Shown here piece after piece: positions 1 to 13,093 of a stretch of DNA of 64,000 nucleotides. The notes under the pieces are model-generated. The model made no database searches. It was given only the letters and a program-made list of their open reading frames with translations, and had not been told where the DNA came from. How positions within the stretch are numbered: the stretch's first letter is position 1; every line of letters starts with the position of its first letter. The DNA comes from Dermanyssus gallinae (Eukaryota > Arthropoda > Arachnida > Mesostigmata > Dermanyssidae). The stretch lies in assembly GCA_003439945.1 (NCBI GenBank), contig QVRM01001450.1:296501-360500 (forward strand), given 5' to 3'. The position numbers and the translations under genes were made by a program.

Positions 1-445
1 CACACAGTCAACACAGATATTTACTGCCAATAATTCTAACACGTAATAAGAAAAATCTTCAAAACGCACAATCCTGTGTGAGTTGTAGCAGTCTTTACAA
101 AAAAGTGTACGAGCTGGACTGGGAACTTACTGAGCATCCCTCAACCATACTCTCCTGACCTTACACCTTTAGACTACCACTTACTCCGGTCTCTCAAATA
201 CACTATTAAACAATAAAAAATACGTTTTTCGAGAGTTCCCAAAATGAGTTATGCCACTATTTTGAATCCAAGAAACGACAATTTTACAAAAGAATGATAG
301 AAAAGCAATAATAGAAAAAAAGGCCATTGACAAGATGTATAACTGAAAGAAAGCAAGACTATATTGATGATTAAGTAAACCTGCGTTTGCTTGTAATTTG
401 GTATTTTCGCCTTAGGAAAAATATACGAGTTTGCATCAACCCAAC
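1..445 (+). pseudogene. Mariner transposase C-terminal remnant
   Basis: This is the C-terminal part of a mariner-type (DD34D) transposase, cut off by the window start. Around 150-215 one frame reads YSPDLTPLDYHLLRSLKYT, the classical block holding the third catalytic Asp. A nearby frame upstream reads WELTEHPS, which usually precedes it. Further on, pieces resembling HYFESKKRQFYKRMIEK fit the normal C-terminus. Frames change several times and stops interrupt the reading, so it is dead. AT-rich sequence at about 415-445 may be the right terminal repeat. Its sequence differs clearly from the three copies at 29, 32 and 54 kb, so it belongs to another mariner lineage. Confidence 0.75.
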
Positions 446-1879
446 ATGTACTGATGGTTTTTATTTGGTATGGGCCTAATCTATGGGTCAGATGACTACG
501 TATATTTAAACATTTCGAGCTTTATGCTATACACACTACCCGGAGTCGCACTAATTGCATATGTATAGTGCAGACATGAGTGAATTTGTATGTATTAGCA
601 TAATAATAGTGGGGAAGGGGGGATTATGGTTAATCTCTATTATTGAGTCATAAGTGCTTCCCGTTTTTTTTTCTTTTTTTTTGCCATATTATGGTCCACT
701 CTGGTATTCAACTTATCGAAATTGAAGACCATTAAACTCAATTTAAAAGTGGGTAGTTTAGAATCCACGATCTCCCGAATGTTATAACATCTTGGCAGAG
801 CCACTTGTGGCTACCCTCATCAGTCGGCAAAATATTAAAGAAGGAGAGGTAGAACCCGGCGGCATCGCATCGAGGGCTCGAGGCAGTTCTGTTGGCTGTG
901 GCCAGGCACAGACAGGCCAAAGAGAATAACAAATCATGATATTGATTCAAAAGCCAAGAGATGCCACACAAGCGACAACAACAATGACGACGACGGTGAC
1001 GACAAAAACAACAACAATGACGACGACAACAACAATAATAATAATAAAACCGACAAGCGCCGGTAGGAGAAGATGTGAATCGGCGACAAAACAGTTTAAC
1101 ACCCCCTCTTAACGACAGCGACAAAACGACAACAACTACAACCGTCTCACAAACAGGCCGATCCATACTCAACACGGCGAGTAACGGTGGAAGTAGAAAA
1201 ATGTATTAACGGGCGGACATAAATAAAAGACATGCATAGGTGACACTTTTAGTGTTGAACGAAAGGCGCTTTAGAATTTTCTGGAATTATATTTGACGGA
1301 GTTTTAATAGAACAGCGCCGAGATTAGCTATAGTTAGATGCGCCTGATTACCACTTGCTGGGCTTAGCATTACTACCTAAGAGACAGCTTCGTGGGTCGT
1401 TATTTCAGTCGCCGTATTTCACCGTGGTCAACTTGGCATCGGGGTGCGACCCCGAGAGAATACGTTTTATTTCCACGACTATTGAGTATCGTATTTGAAT
1501 GGGAAATGGCGGGATGGGGAATTGGCTATATTTGTCGTGAAAGGACTCGTTTAGAAAGTCAAGCAGTGAAACCCGCAGAACTCTCTACGAGACGGAGATG
1601 GTGGGACAATACGCAATGTCGTCACACCCTTTTCTTAACGCATACGTAAAATGGCTATGAACGTAAGCGTTGTACACTGCGAAGAGACAGGCTTGTGGAA
1701 GAACTGGAATTGGCGCAATGCCAATAAGAATATAATTTATTTACTGAGCCAACTGAAAGCGTTTTGTATAAGATCTTTACCTGATGAGAGGGCTGGGGAA
1801 GCTCACCTTATCCGGAGCGTGGCACCCGACCGCCAGAGGCACTTATATTAGTAGAGTCGGATATACACCTCTTTCTAAT

Positions 1880-1945
<66 letters not shown>

Positions 1946-3400
1946 TTTACTCATATAACTTTGCTATGTTAGCACTTTGGAGTGGACAATTGTCTCCGCG
2001 CGAAATATGAATGACACTTTGCTTAGTAACAGGAAAATGTCTACGTACCGGGTTGGAACTCGCTTGCTCCAGGTTGTCTTTAAAGGCAAAGACGACCCGC
2101 AAAGGCGACTCTGTCCATGTACTTAGCGAAGCATTGCAAAGAAAGGCTATATATAAAATATAATATCAAGTCTCTTCGGGCACCGACTTAGCTTCTATCT
2201 CAAGGTTTATGAGTCTTGCGAATTTCCTTTCACATTTTCAGCAAGCAAATAGCAGCAGCAATGTTGCCGGAAAATCTTCTTAATCCCGGCGCAACAGAAA
2301 CTCTTAGTATGGACAGCCCTAATAATGTCGCCTTGATGGCGATATCATATGATATCACACTAGTTTAGAAATACCTGTTCGCTCAGCAGCTCATCGCTCT
2401 CAATATGATGGAAGCCACGTCCCTTAAGAGAGCTCTCTGGGCCTGCCTAGAATGCCCAAAATAGGTTATCCTACAACTTAGCAGTAAAGTATATAACGTC
2501 TAAATTATATGCCGTCGCTGCTAGAGTTCCGTAGTTGTATTGAGCAGAAGGCGAAACAAGTGCATTCTGCGGCACGTCGGCAATGGACAATGCATGGGTG
2601 GTATCGCTTTTCGAGCAACGCCGCGTTCTCGCTCGCCTCTCCATCTACAGGTTCCACTACAAACTATTCCATCGGATTGGATTCCATACCTCGTGGGATA
2701 TATGTTGCTGTACATTTTGAGGCCTCATTTGCACCAAATAGCATCATGAGACATGTTGATCAGCACCAGCTATTTGGGCGTTGGATCGATGATATTCAAT
2801 GCATTATTAGGTTATAGCAACAGTAACTTCTTTGCCCATCCCATGATGCCAACTATGCTACATTACCTCTTTATACTGCGCAACACTATAGTTGTCTCCA
2901 CTAATATCGTTGGTTCCCGGTCACCGCATCCAATTTATTTTCTAGGTGCCGAATAAACCTTGCCATTCCACCGCTAATAAACCCAAGTGCCTGACTAGCT
3001 ACTGGCACGAAATTATAGCTGACTTTGAGGTCTGCATATTTGTGTTTTCTATTTCCACGGAATGTTCCGCTACCCGCCTCGTGTTTACAGAATTATAACC
3101 TAGGAGAGGGTTACAGTGCAGGTCACTGCAAATATCCTTGACAGGCATTTGCTAGGTGTCCACAAGAGAATGGTCATGTCTCGTGTTGTTATTAAGTCTA
3201 AAGGGCTCTAGTGCTGCAGGTATTCTTGCTTTCCGAATGGCTCATTCTAGAATATCGTTTCACTCTGTAAGCCTTGAAAATCGATCATAACTTTTTGCGT
3301 ATCTAAGTGGATGCTGGTCGTCAGTGTCAACATTATCTCTGCATGTCCGACTCGAATAGAGTCCATATTGAGGCTTCTATCTTTCAAAATCAAGCCTAAC
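446..3400. other. Unassigned stretch with simple repeats
   Basis: No protein family was recognised here. There is a GAC/CAA-rich tract at about 965-1055 and a (TA)n at 1883-1940. The open frames at 1392-1649 and 2509-2817 show no motif, signal peptide or splice context that would support them. They lie in both strands and several frames, as expected by chance. Confidence 0.4.
1883..1940. repeat. (TA)n microsatellite
   Basis: About 29 uninterrupted TA units. No recognised mobile element abuts it. Open frames reading Tyr-Ile repeats across it are artefacts of the dinucleotide. Confidence 0.95.
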
Positions 3401-3479
3401 CCTGACCCTGCACTCCGCCTCTTTTTATTTAACGGATTATCTTTATATGTGACTGTACGCCAGTGATTCCAGCAAACTG

Positions 3480-4140
3480 CAGAACTTGTTTAAAAAAGTT
3501 TCATAACAGACTGGTGCTGACTCTGGGTCGCTCTTCTTAGTTCATCAACGGGACTGTTGAAACCTGTTTTCGAAGTAGGTAGGCGCCATCGAGAGAGAAC
3601 AGTGAGGGCTTTCTGTAACTTTGATCGACTATTATTAACAAATCTGGAAGTTTCTGCTCTACAATCCGCACACGGTAGTTTCAGCGAATCGCACTGAATG
3701 CGTTACGAAAGTCCAATTTCATCCCATCACGCGCATTGGTCCATTCGCCTCAACGAATGCTCGAGCTGCGTGGAGTACCGCCTCCACCCCATCGTGCGCT
3801 GCTATAGGGACGTGCTTGTGGCCTTACAGTGGCTACTTGGCTTTTTTTTTGTCAACGCCAAGGCTACCTTTGCCACCAGTCGTATGGAGATTTGCTCCAT
3901 AGAAAATCGAGAGGCAGAAGGGTGGTAGTATGCCATTCAATGCGTTCTCCAACAGAACTCTGAGTTCTTCTAACAACCTTATTGAATGCGGAATCGACCG
4001 TCTACTTCCGGTTCTCAAGCTATGTGTGCGAATGACCACACAGCATCCAATATCATTCGAAGAGTTCTGCCTATCTTGCATAGGAATTAGCAAACGTACT
4101 GCGAATCGTACACTGCGCTCTCTGTGGCTCATCGTGCTCG
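3480..4140 (-). pseudogene. Degenerate LINE reverse transcriptase fragment
   Basis: Read on the minus strand, several frames together give a recognisable reverse transcriptase core. Around 3790-3690 a frame reads VEANGPMRVM and then KLDFRNAFSAIR, which corresponds to RT motif A with its first catalytic Asp. This is followed by RIVEQKLPDLL near 3640 and QSYRKPSLFS near 3610, as in a non-LTR family whose RT contains a LDF-NAF motif. An upstream frame (4132-3833) holds FYGANLHTTGGKGSLGV, matching the usual preceding block. Frames shift and stops occur, so it is a relic. The clade was not assigned; the C-terminal fragment near 53.7-54.1 kb may belong to the same kind of element. Confidence 0.6.
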
Positions 4141-4144
4141 TGTT

Positions 4145-5090
4145 CCTTCGTTTGTCGTGGTCGGGTCTGCCGGCAGGCGTATAGGCGTATGTTGTTAAGG
4201 ATGTTTCTTAGGGCAAATTTCTAAGCTGCTGCTTCTATGCACATTTGCAAGGCTACTTTTTGATTACTCAGAATATTGTTGAGTTATTAACAATTTTGTC
4301 TCACAAGGATTGGCACCATGTGGGCTTGGACATGAGTTGTAACCCTTGACGCGATATCCTCGCTCTATTGAAATCGGCAAGTGCTGTTGTGAACGCTACG
4401 ACGCATAGCTCTCTAACTTCTCTATTTTTATATTGCTTGTACTAGCATACGGTGTCTACGCACTTGGGCTGGACGTATGAGGAGTTGCGTTTGTCTACGG
4501 CGTAAAATCGGGTGAAAGGGTCCGACATAAGCGACTGGTCGATTTGTCGATTCCTGACTCGGACTTACCTTAGACTACTTGTGTTTATATTGAACAATGT
4601 CGAAGCAGATGTAGATTGGTGCATACGTGTTCTGTAGGCTCACAGACATTGCGGTGTTGATGTTCGTCATCCGCATTAGTCGCATGGCTACGCAGGCTAT
4701 ACAAAATATTGACCTGGCTGTTACTCTTGATTAGTTAAGTCTATGCGGTATGGGCTGAGTGGTCATTGTGGTGACGCTTTGGGCGTAACTTTAAGTGCGG
4801 ACAGAGAGGAAGGGCTTAAACTTCCGAACTTTCAGAAAAGCTTTTCCCGGCTTTGTCTCTAAAACGCTTCGAAGCTCAAACACTATGGGGTTCTTTTGGA
4901 GCCATTTTAATATTCAAGGCCTACACAGTCAAGAGGTTTAAAAGAGTCTGTTTAGCGTTTCATTTTGTTTGGAATCTTTCAGTGAATTGTATCTATTATG
5001 TGCTGGTTTACGCTTTGGCCCAACTGGAAATTTACGATGAGGCTAGAATTGGTAATTTACGATGGTGCAGGAAGTGCCGAGCCTCGAGAG
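4145..5090. other. Unassigned stretch
   Basis: I see no recognisable gene, RNA or repeat. The open frame at 4853-5116 has no motif that I can name and runs into a CAA tract. Confidence 0.35.
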
Positions 5091-5093
5091 CGT

Positions 5094-5420
5094 CACTGCA
5101 ACAACAACAACAATAACAACAGCAGCCACAACAACAACAACACAACAACAGCAGCCACAACAACAACAACAGCAACTGCTGAAACTGGCGGCCAGTACCG
5201 CGTCCACACCGTTGCACAGCGCAACTGCCCGCTTCCTGTTTCTGCATCACGTACGTCCTCACACAAAAAGGTCGACTTCCCGACCATCGTTTCTCTTGAT
5301 CGCGGCTGGGGCTTCAGCACCTCGTTTGCGCCGTTATAAAATATCTTTGTTATTGTTGTTGCTGCTGCTGCTGTTGCTGATATTGTTGTTGTTGTTGTTG
5401 TTGTTTCTGACTTCCCTGCA
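5094..5420. repeat. CAA/CAG and TTG/CTG low-complexity tracts
   Basis: CAA/CAG-rich sequence at about 5098-5180 and TTG/CTG-rich sequence at about 5345-5407 lie opposite one another. All frames through them read as Gln, Asn, Thr, Leu or Cys runs. Part of the tracts is self-complementary (CAACAA against TTGTTG about 170 bp away), which could form an imperfect hairpin. They could be untranslated leader or intronic sequence; nothing shows that they are translated. Confidence 0.8.
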
Positions 5421-5607
5421 GAACCACAGCAATGAGCTGACAAAGCTCTCTGGAGAGTCAGTCGGTTGCAGGTTTGCCAGCATAGCAGCTCAACCTCAAC
5501 CGGCCCACAGTGGCTGCTGCTACTGCTGCTACCGAAGCAACGTCGCTGCGGCAGCGACCTTCGCATGTCATTCGCACCCCCGCACCCCCTCCCAACGTAC
5601 GATGGTA

Positions 5608-5660
5608 GGCGGTGATGGTGATGATAATGATGATGATGATGGTGGTGGTGGTGGTTGTCG
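5608..5660 (+). repeat. GAT/GGT trinucleotide tract
   Basis: A run of GAT-like then GGT-like triplets. It produces Asp/Gly-rich or His-rich shadow frames on the two strands. No function can be assigned. Confidence 0.85.
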
Positions 5661-5833
5661 CTTGGGGGATGGCGTTGGTGGCTGATGGTGTGATGATTCT
5701 GTGCTACGCGTTCCACCATTGCTGTTGCGGCTGCCGCTGCTTCTCCTGCCATAGCGGGCATTGGAGAAACATCGGAGAGAAATGAAGCGCAAAAGGGCAC
5801 AAGAGACTCAGAAAGAGAGCAAGAGAGATCAAG

Positions 5834-5835
<2 letters not shown>

Positions 5836-5885
<50 letters not shown>
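5836..5885. repeat. (TA)n microsatellite
   Basis: About 25 TA units, followed by a short AG-rich tract (about 5886-5915). Confidence 0.95.
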
Positions 5886-5887
<2 letters not shown>

Positions 5888-5981
5888 AGAGAAGGAGAGA
5901 GAGAGAGAGAGCAAAAGGGGTAGCATCGTGGAGGACACACCGTAGGGACGTCGCGCATCCGTCCATTCGCCCCACGCGCTT

Positions 5982-6031
5982 GCTGGCTGGCTGCCGGGCT
6001 GGCTGCCGGGCTGGCTGCCGGGCTGGCTGTC
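5982..6031 (+). repeat. 12-bp tandem repeat, about four units
   Basis: A short minisatellite with the unit GGCTGGCTGCCG, repeated about four times. Because the unit is a multiple of three, it gives periodic peptides (AGCR on plus, QPGS on minus) in shadow frames. Confidence 0.85.
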
Positions 6032-6493
6032 TGCTTGTTCAAACCAGTTATACGTGCCAGTCACGTGCGACTTCATTGTATGTCGTTGTTCGTTATTTTC
6101 ACAATTCATCCTTCCGGTCTCCCTCATCGCTGCCGCCGCGACTGCGCCCGCCACTGCCACCGCTGCTTGCACTGCTACAACAATCGCTACGATTACAGCT
6201 ACACATTTGAGTACCACGTTTACTATTATTAGTAATACAACTGCTACTGGCGACTACTACTACAACTACAACTACTATTACTATCACTAGTATTACAACA
6301 ACTGCTGGAGGGAGGGAGGGAGGGAGGAAGGTAGGCGCCACATCCCCCCCCCCAGCAGTAGTGGTAGGGTACGTTGCATTAGTAGTACAACTCCCTCAGC
6401 ATTACTGCTGGAGAGAGAGAGAGAGGGAGGTGACTGCTTCGGCAGACTTCTGGAGGTGTCGCCGTGGCACCAACAACAGCAGCAGCAACAGCT

Positions 6494-6690
6494 GAGCAAA
6501 GTGGCTTGGTGGAAAAGCCATCGACTTGCATTCGGAAGGTCGAGGGTTCAAGACCTGCAGGACCGACCACCTTTGAATTGGTTGCTATGGTTTACAATTT
6601 AGATATGAACGTTGTGTGTGTGTGACTACATGATCGGACAAATGATCGGACATGACGGGGAGCATAGATGTATCAATAAAATACAAAGTG
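6494..6690 (+). mobile_element. tRNA-derived SINE-like unit
   Basis: The first roughly 75 bases fold by eye like a tRNA. An A-box-like TGGCTTGGTGG lies at about 6502, an anticodon-arm-like CTTGCATTCGG follows at about 6525-6537, and a B-box-like GGTTCAAGACC is at about 6545-6555. The arm would present anticodon UGC (Ala-type). It is followed by a unique body and an AATAAA-like A-rich end near 6676-6690. The acceptor stem is not convincingly paired, so it is more likely a SINE head than a working tRNA. The end of the body is uncertain. Confidence 0.5.
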
Positions 6691-7053
6691 CATTTCTATC
6701 CACCCCATCATTAAAACAAAATTGAACAACAACTGCACCATCTGTTGCAGCGACAAAACCACCAGCAGCAGCAGCAGTGAAAGTCTGGACGTTTGACGCC
6801 GAGCTAGCTTCAAATTGAAATTTGTACCCTTTCGAAGCCGTTCGGTCTCGTCCCTAGACTGCCTTTTAGTTATCATGGCACGCCAGACAGCAGCAACAGA
6901 GGAACAGAGGCAAACGAGGGTTCGGGGACGTGTGGTTTCATCAAGTCTTCTAAAGTTTGATTTTCACGGCAGAGCGGGTCTGCTCTCCCTCTTTGTCCCA
7001 CCGGACTATCGCTGGACAAATGTCGCTGATTCTCAAAGACCACCACCGACGCT

Positions 7054-8084
<1,031 letters not shown>

Positions 8085-8127
<43 letters not shown>

Positions 8128-8131
8128 TATT
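8085..8131. repeat. (TA)n microsatellite, 3' flank of a LINE
   Basis: TA repeats that start immediately after the LINE 3' end, in place of a poly(A) tail. Confidence 0.95.
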
Positions 8132-10840
8132 ATTTCTTTACATTTTCAATTCATAATTTGTATTAAATACTATTTAATATACGAGTATAATAGACCTGCT
8201 TAACGTGACGTGCGTATCGACAACCTGATGAGAGGGCTACACCACACACATAGCAATGTCCGTGGTTAATATTTTAATGACGGCTTCTGCTACGTCTTAT
8301 TGAAACAGCGCCACAGTCATCAATGCACGTCATGTACTGCTTGCGCTAAAACATTTATTTCAGTTTCTTAGTCTTGTCGCGGTTATGCGGATTATACCAT
8401 TCATGATGCTCCCGATCGGGGATTTAGTCGGCGTGGCCGACCAAGCTTCAAATGTGGCTTCCGTGAGAACAGCCCTCCCTTTCGTGGTCATTTGATTGTT
8501 ACTGTACTTAGCGTTATCTATTTAAAGGACTTTCTTTAGAGCTTTTCTTCTAAGCAATAACATAAGCTAAACATACCGTTTGACGACTTACCGGCACAGT
8601 TTATATTATTCTTTGGGCTGGACCTGCTGAGTTTTGCGTGGGCACACTCAATATTTTTGATAGTAAATGCAATAAAATCGTGCATTTTTCAGATATATTT
8701 GTAAATATGGGGTTTACAATTGTACCGAACCGAAGCGGTAATAGGCATGCCAACTGCAAATATTACTCCTTGCAGTTCTTGTCGTGAACCTGAAGATCTG
8801 AGCCCGCATTTGAATCTGGCGTACATCCCAACTAGCAATATGTAGCACAATCCTAACGCAAAATAGTTTTGCTTTTCACTCCATGTTCTTTATTTAAGAA
8901 AAATCAGGATGTTCTTTAGTCTGGAAAAAAAATATGATTAGAACAGTACAACAGAACACACATTTTATAATCCAAAATAGGAATATATAAATGCGAAATG
9001 AAGACTCTTCCTGCTCCATGAAGACGACCTGTCCGGATAGTATAGTTGCCATAATAACTGTAGGTAAGCGGCAAACAGGCCATGCAGCTGCTAGCAGTAG
9101 AACTTATAGCAGACTACTTCTTGCCTGCGCAGGCTTGAGGAACTTTGCGCAACCTAGCCTTTGTCTTTGCGTTGTGTGGGTTCGCCCGCCGGGTGGAGTC
9201 AATCTGGTTAGAATACTTTCTATCCAAAGATGGACCGTCTGATCTCTGGCGCCTGCATCTCAGACAGTGCTCGTCCAAGAAGAGCGCCAACACAGCTACT
9301 CAGCTATGTTTCGGGTGAATGAACGTGCCATCTGTGTGTGTTAGTCGACTTTACACAGAGGGAAGTCCATTTCGAAATGAGTTAGAGATCTGGCTTGGAT
9401 CTCTGGCTTTGAGAACACGACTGAATGTTTACAACTTTCTGGCAGTTTGAAGGTGAGAGTGAAGACAGTTTATAGACAACAGTAGACTTAACCGCCTCAT
9501 TTTTTAGACGTTTCTGGTCTACGCCCAGGAGTAATTTGGTTCGCCACTGTACGCTACCCTGGCTTGTGTGCACAAAAAGGACAAATGCTAAGACCAGTAT
9601 CTCGTTACGGAGTTGCGGTTTAGCGTGGCGTTTTTATAGTGGGTCTATTGTTTAAGTCCTGTAAACTGTAACCGTGTCGTGGATGGGCCTCTAGTGAGTC
9701 CAACGGATGCACATCTTATTTTAATATTGACTTGACGTCATTAGCAACCTTAAACATTCCTGTCCTTAGGTGTGCGCTAAGAAGGTTCGACTACACAATG
9801 CTAGACTTCGACGAAACAATAGCTTAGCTAGCATGGTGGTTAAATGCATCACCGAGTCTAAGGTGCAAAGGTTACACTGCAATACGGTGTTGTTAATAAG
9901 CAAAAAGACGAAGTAGCGGAACCTTGCAGAGACATGTTTTGGCATCTTGTCCATTTGGAGGAGCCGAGAAACTCTAGGGTGAATTCACGTGCAGTGAAGC
10001 CAGAACCTAAATGAAGTTAAATGACGTCTGTTATTCTGCGAGCATTGCAGCGCCGTCGGATTAGAGTAAGCCTACACTAAACTAGCCTAGAGATTAGAAA
10101 TAATTGATTGGTAACGGATTAGTTATAATTGATGATAGCTGTTATCATGCTTGCAATTGTCAATCTGAGACCTTGAATTCAGCGGCGGTCAATTTGCATT
10201 AACGTTCGCAACGAGTTTGCGTTACACTATATACTAAAGGAACATTTGCTATTCAAAGAATAGTACGCAAACATACAAACGCTCAGATAATGGTAAATAT
10301 AGCAATGCCTAAACAAGAATTGGTGCATCTAGTCCAGCAAGATACGTCATACTAGATAATCGAAGCTGCTTCAAAAAGGGCGTAGCGCCTGCGTAGACCT
10401 GTGCCGAAGTCCCGGCCTGAATTCAACGACTAATACACGTACCACGCAAACACGTTTGAACATTTGCAATCGTTTTTTCAGAACTGAAATATACGAATTG
10501 TATAGATGTGTGCATCTTGAGTATATACATCTTGCTGAATTCGCGCCGACAACTCACTGCGTCATTGCTCAGTCTCAACTCACGTCTGTCAACACGTTTA
10601 AATAGCTCGCCAAGCAGCGTTCGCTAATAAGTCATCTTGTTCTAGGATTCATCATCGAAGTGGTGTCCTGATAAAGCCGCAGCCTTACTCAAAGGATATT
10701 TCCTATATTTCAATCACCAGACAGCACGTGCTTCGAGCAATATATGGCCTTTTAAGTGATGCTGACAGACGTACAGGAAAAATTTGCTTTGCGCCAATTT
10801 TGGATGTAGAGATTAGAGCGCGCTTTCAAACGAAGGAGGG
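8132..10840. other. Unassigned unique-looking DNA
   Basis: No gene family, RNA gene or long tandem repeat was recognised. Short open frames (8991-9242 on plus; 9382-9573 and 9766-9954 on minus) have no motifs and no support. Confidence 0.4.
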
Positions 10841-11900
10841 GTGCCAGACATCGTCTGCATGCGTCTGTCCACTGGGCAACCTCTAGCTAAAGCTTCAGCG
10901 TCGCGTCCCAAGGCTGAGCTCGAGCATTCTTTGGCTATGCACGGCGAAAGAATAGAAATAGCAGAAAATAGATACGAATGTCGGCGCCTGGTCCCTCCAA
11001 ATCAGCTAGTATTGATTGGATCCTCTGTTAGTAGCCCGTCGACTGGCCGTTCCCCAGTCCATGAATGGATAATCTTCTCTCAGTCAGAGTCTTTTGCTCG
11101 GTCTGCCCCTCTCTCTCCCTCCTCTTTCTCTCCCTCCCCCTCTCTCTCCCTATATGCTTCGCTCTCTATTTGGCACTCGATCTGCTTCTCTCTGATACGC
11201 ATACATACATACATACACACATGCGTCAACGTATATGCTCGCCGTTTCTCGCGTTCTTTCGGCGCGCGATAGTTAAACGTGAAGGGGGCCGCCAATCGTC
11301 CCTCGGGTTCCACCTGCATCGACCACCCGCAGCCGGGCGTGTTGTCATTTCCGTCATCTTCTTGGTCGGTGAGCGGCTCGCTCGCGCGCTTAGTCAAGCA
11401 CGGCGCGATGGAGGCGGCAGTCTGAACTCTCTATGAGAGAAACTCGGCTGACGTTAATGCGAAAAGCATGTTAATTTCTCCTTTTCGCCACACGCACGTG
11501 GCGTCCGGCGCTTGGGCACGGTGAACGAGAGAGCCCCCCATCGTTCGCAACGATTTCACGTCGGCGGCAGCGGCGACCGCCTCCGGCGCCAGCTGCAGTG
11601 CATATCGTATTGCCGACCACCCCCTCGACTTCCCGTAAGTGACTGCACCAGTGCCTCTACCTCACCCGACTTCGACGACCTTCAGCACTACGCTCGTCGT
11701 CATCATCGCGATAATCAGCTGTTCGGCGGCTGACTGGAGAAACTCCGGCCGTACTGTATGTCGTCTGCCGACGAGTTCTTTATGTACATGGCAATCTGGC
11801 CGGCAATGGCCAATGCCCTTCTTTTCTCGAATTGTCAGTCGTCATGTCTTTTTTGATGTGAAACTCACGTGAAAGTCGGCGTCGAATGTCGTAGGGGCCG
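10841..11900. other. GC- and CT-rich island, possible promoter or 5' leader
   Basis: The composition changes sharply to GC-rich sequence with CT-rich tracts (about 11095-11190) and a short ATAC repeat near 11200. A splice-donor-like GTAAGT occurs at about 11635 after CGACTTCCC. Overlapping open frames on both strands (10841-11272 and 11065-11436 on plus, 11397-11080 on minus) have low-complexity content and no recognised domain. I infer that this could be a promoter or untranslated first exon, but the sequence alone does not prove it. Confidence 0.25.
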
Positions 11901-12614
11901 TAGATCTGTTGTAGGCAGGTAGATAGGTAAATCAAGTGGCAAACATCAGCGCTAGACCAAGCTCGACGCTCGACGAAGCAATTGGCGACGACTGGTGGTA
12001 GCCCTGGGTCTGCCAAAACGCGTCTAAAACATAATTTATCTCCAAGCGAAGATCCGGTTTAGCCGTAGTTGCTGTCTTGCTCGTTCGTTTTAACGACGAG
12101 AAAAAAATATGTAGAAAATAAAACGACATTTTATTCGCGCCACTAAAGCCTGCTAGGGCTGTTTTGCGTGTACGCACAGGTTACGACACGGCGTGCCACT
12201 GTCGGTTCCCAACCTAATGATCATTTCAAAGGATTTGCACTTTGGAATTACAAGAACGTCGACCTCTAATTGGCCTTTGGATTTGACGTAAGCCTATCCT
12301 AAGAAGACATAAAGGACACTTAATAGGCTATTATCGATAGCAAAACTCAGATGACTGCGCAAAAATTGTCAACTCATGTAGAACTAACAACAATAACAAC
12401 AACAATAATAATAATAATACACAGAACGGGTGCATTACCATCGGCAATAGCGACGCTGTTTTACCGTTAACGGCGACAACAAAACTTAGCAGTAACAGGC
12501 TATTCAATTTTATGTTGGATTAAATACGAATAGTTCATCAAAACTCTGACTTATCAATCATTTCAGTAGTTGCAGGCACAAACAAGTCTAACGTTTAAAG
12601 ATTCTCTCTCTCTC

Positions 12615-12616
12615 TA

Positions 12617-12678
<62 letters not shown>
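12615..12678. repeat. (TA)n microsatellite
   Basis: About 32 TA units, preceded by a short CT tract. No element boundary was recognised next to it. Confidence 0.95.
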
Positions 12679-12680
<2 letters not shown>

Positions 12681-13051
12681 AAAGCAACATACTACTGTGC
12701 TATTATTGTGCCACCAGCGGTGGTCATCAACTATGGATGAAAACAAATGCTTGTGATGCGCCAGGACAAGCCGAGGTCGGCTTTCGAGGAAGAAAGACTT
12801 CTTCATGCAGGAGTTTCGGTTGTTTCTCTGTAGCGATGGTGAAGTGGGCTTTGGAAGCACAAACAAATTATCAGAGGAAGATAAATACAAATGTTAAGTC
12901 TATTAGCAGCGACACATAGTAAGATTAGTATGTTACCTTCACCAGAGTTTATAATTTCTGTACACAAATGTCTCAAAGGGACAAAAACTTTCATATAGAT
13001 TGCGATCTTGTTGCAGGTTCTCATTAGCCGCCAAGTTGGTGGGCATACGCA

Positions 13052-13054
<3 letters not shown>

Positions 13055-13091
<37 letters not shown>
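13055..13091. repeat. (TA)n microsatellite
   Basis: About 18 TA units in otherwise unassigned DNA. Confidence 0.95.

Positions 13092-13093
<2 letters not shown>

Noticed and set aside
1784..1972. Open frame of 62 codons with Tyr-Ile repeats
   Set aside because: It is produced by the (TA)n tract at 1883-1940. Similar frames at 7158-7270, 24277-24414, 33749-33817 and 45478-45799 have the same origin.
5062..5800. Long overlapping frames on both strands (207 and 235 codons)
   Set aside because: They owe their length to CAA/CAG, CTG and GAT tracts that lack stops in several frames; no domain or start context supports translation.
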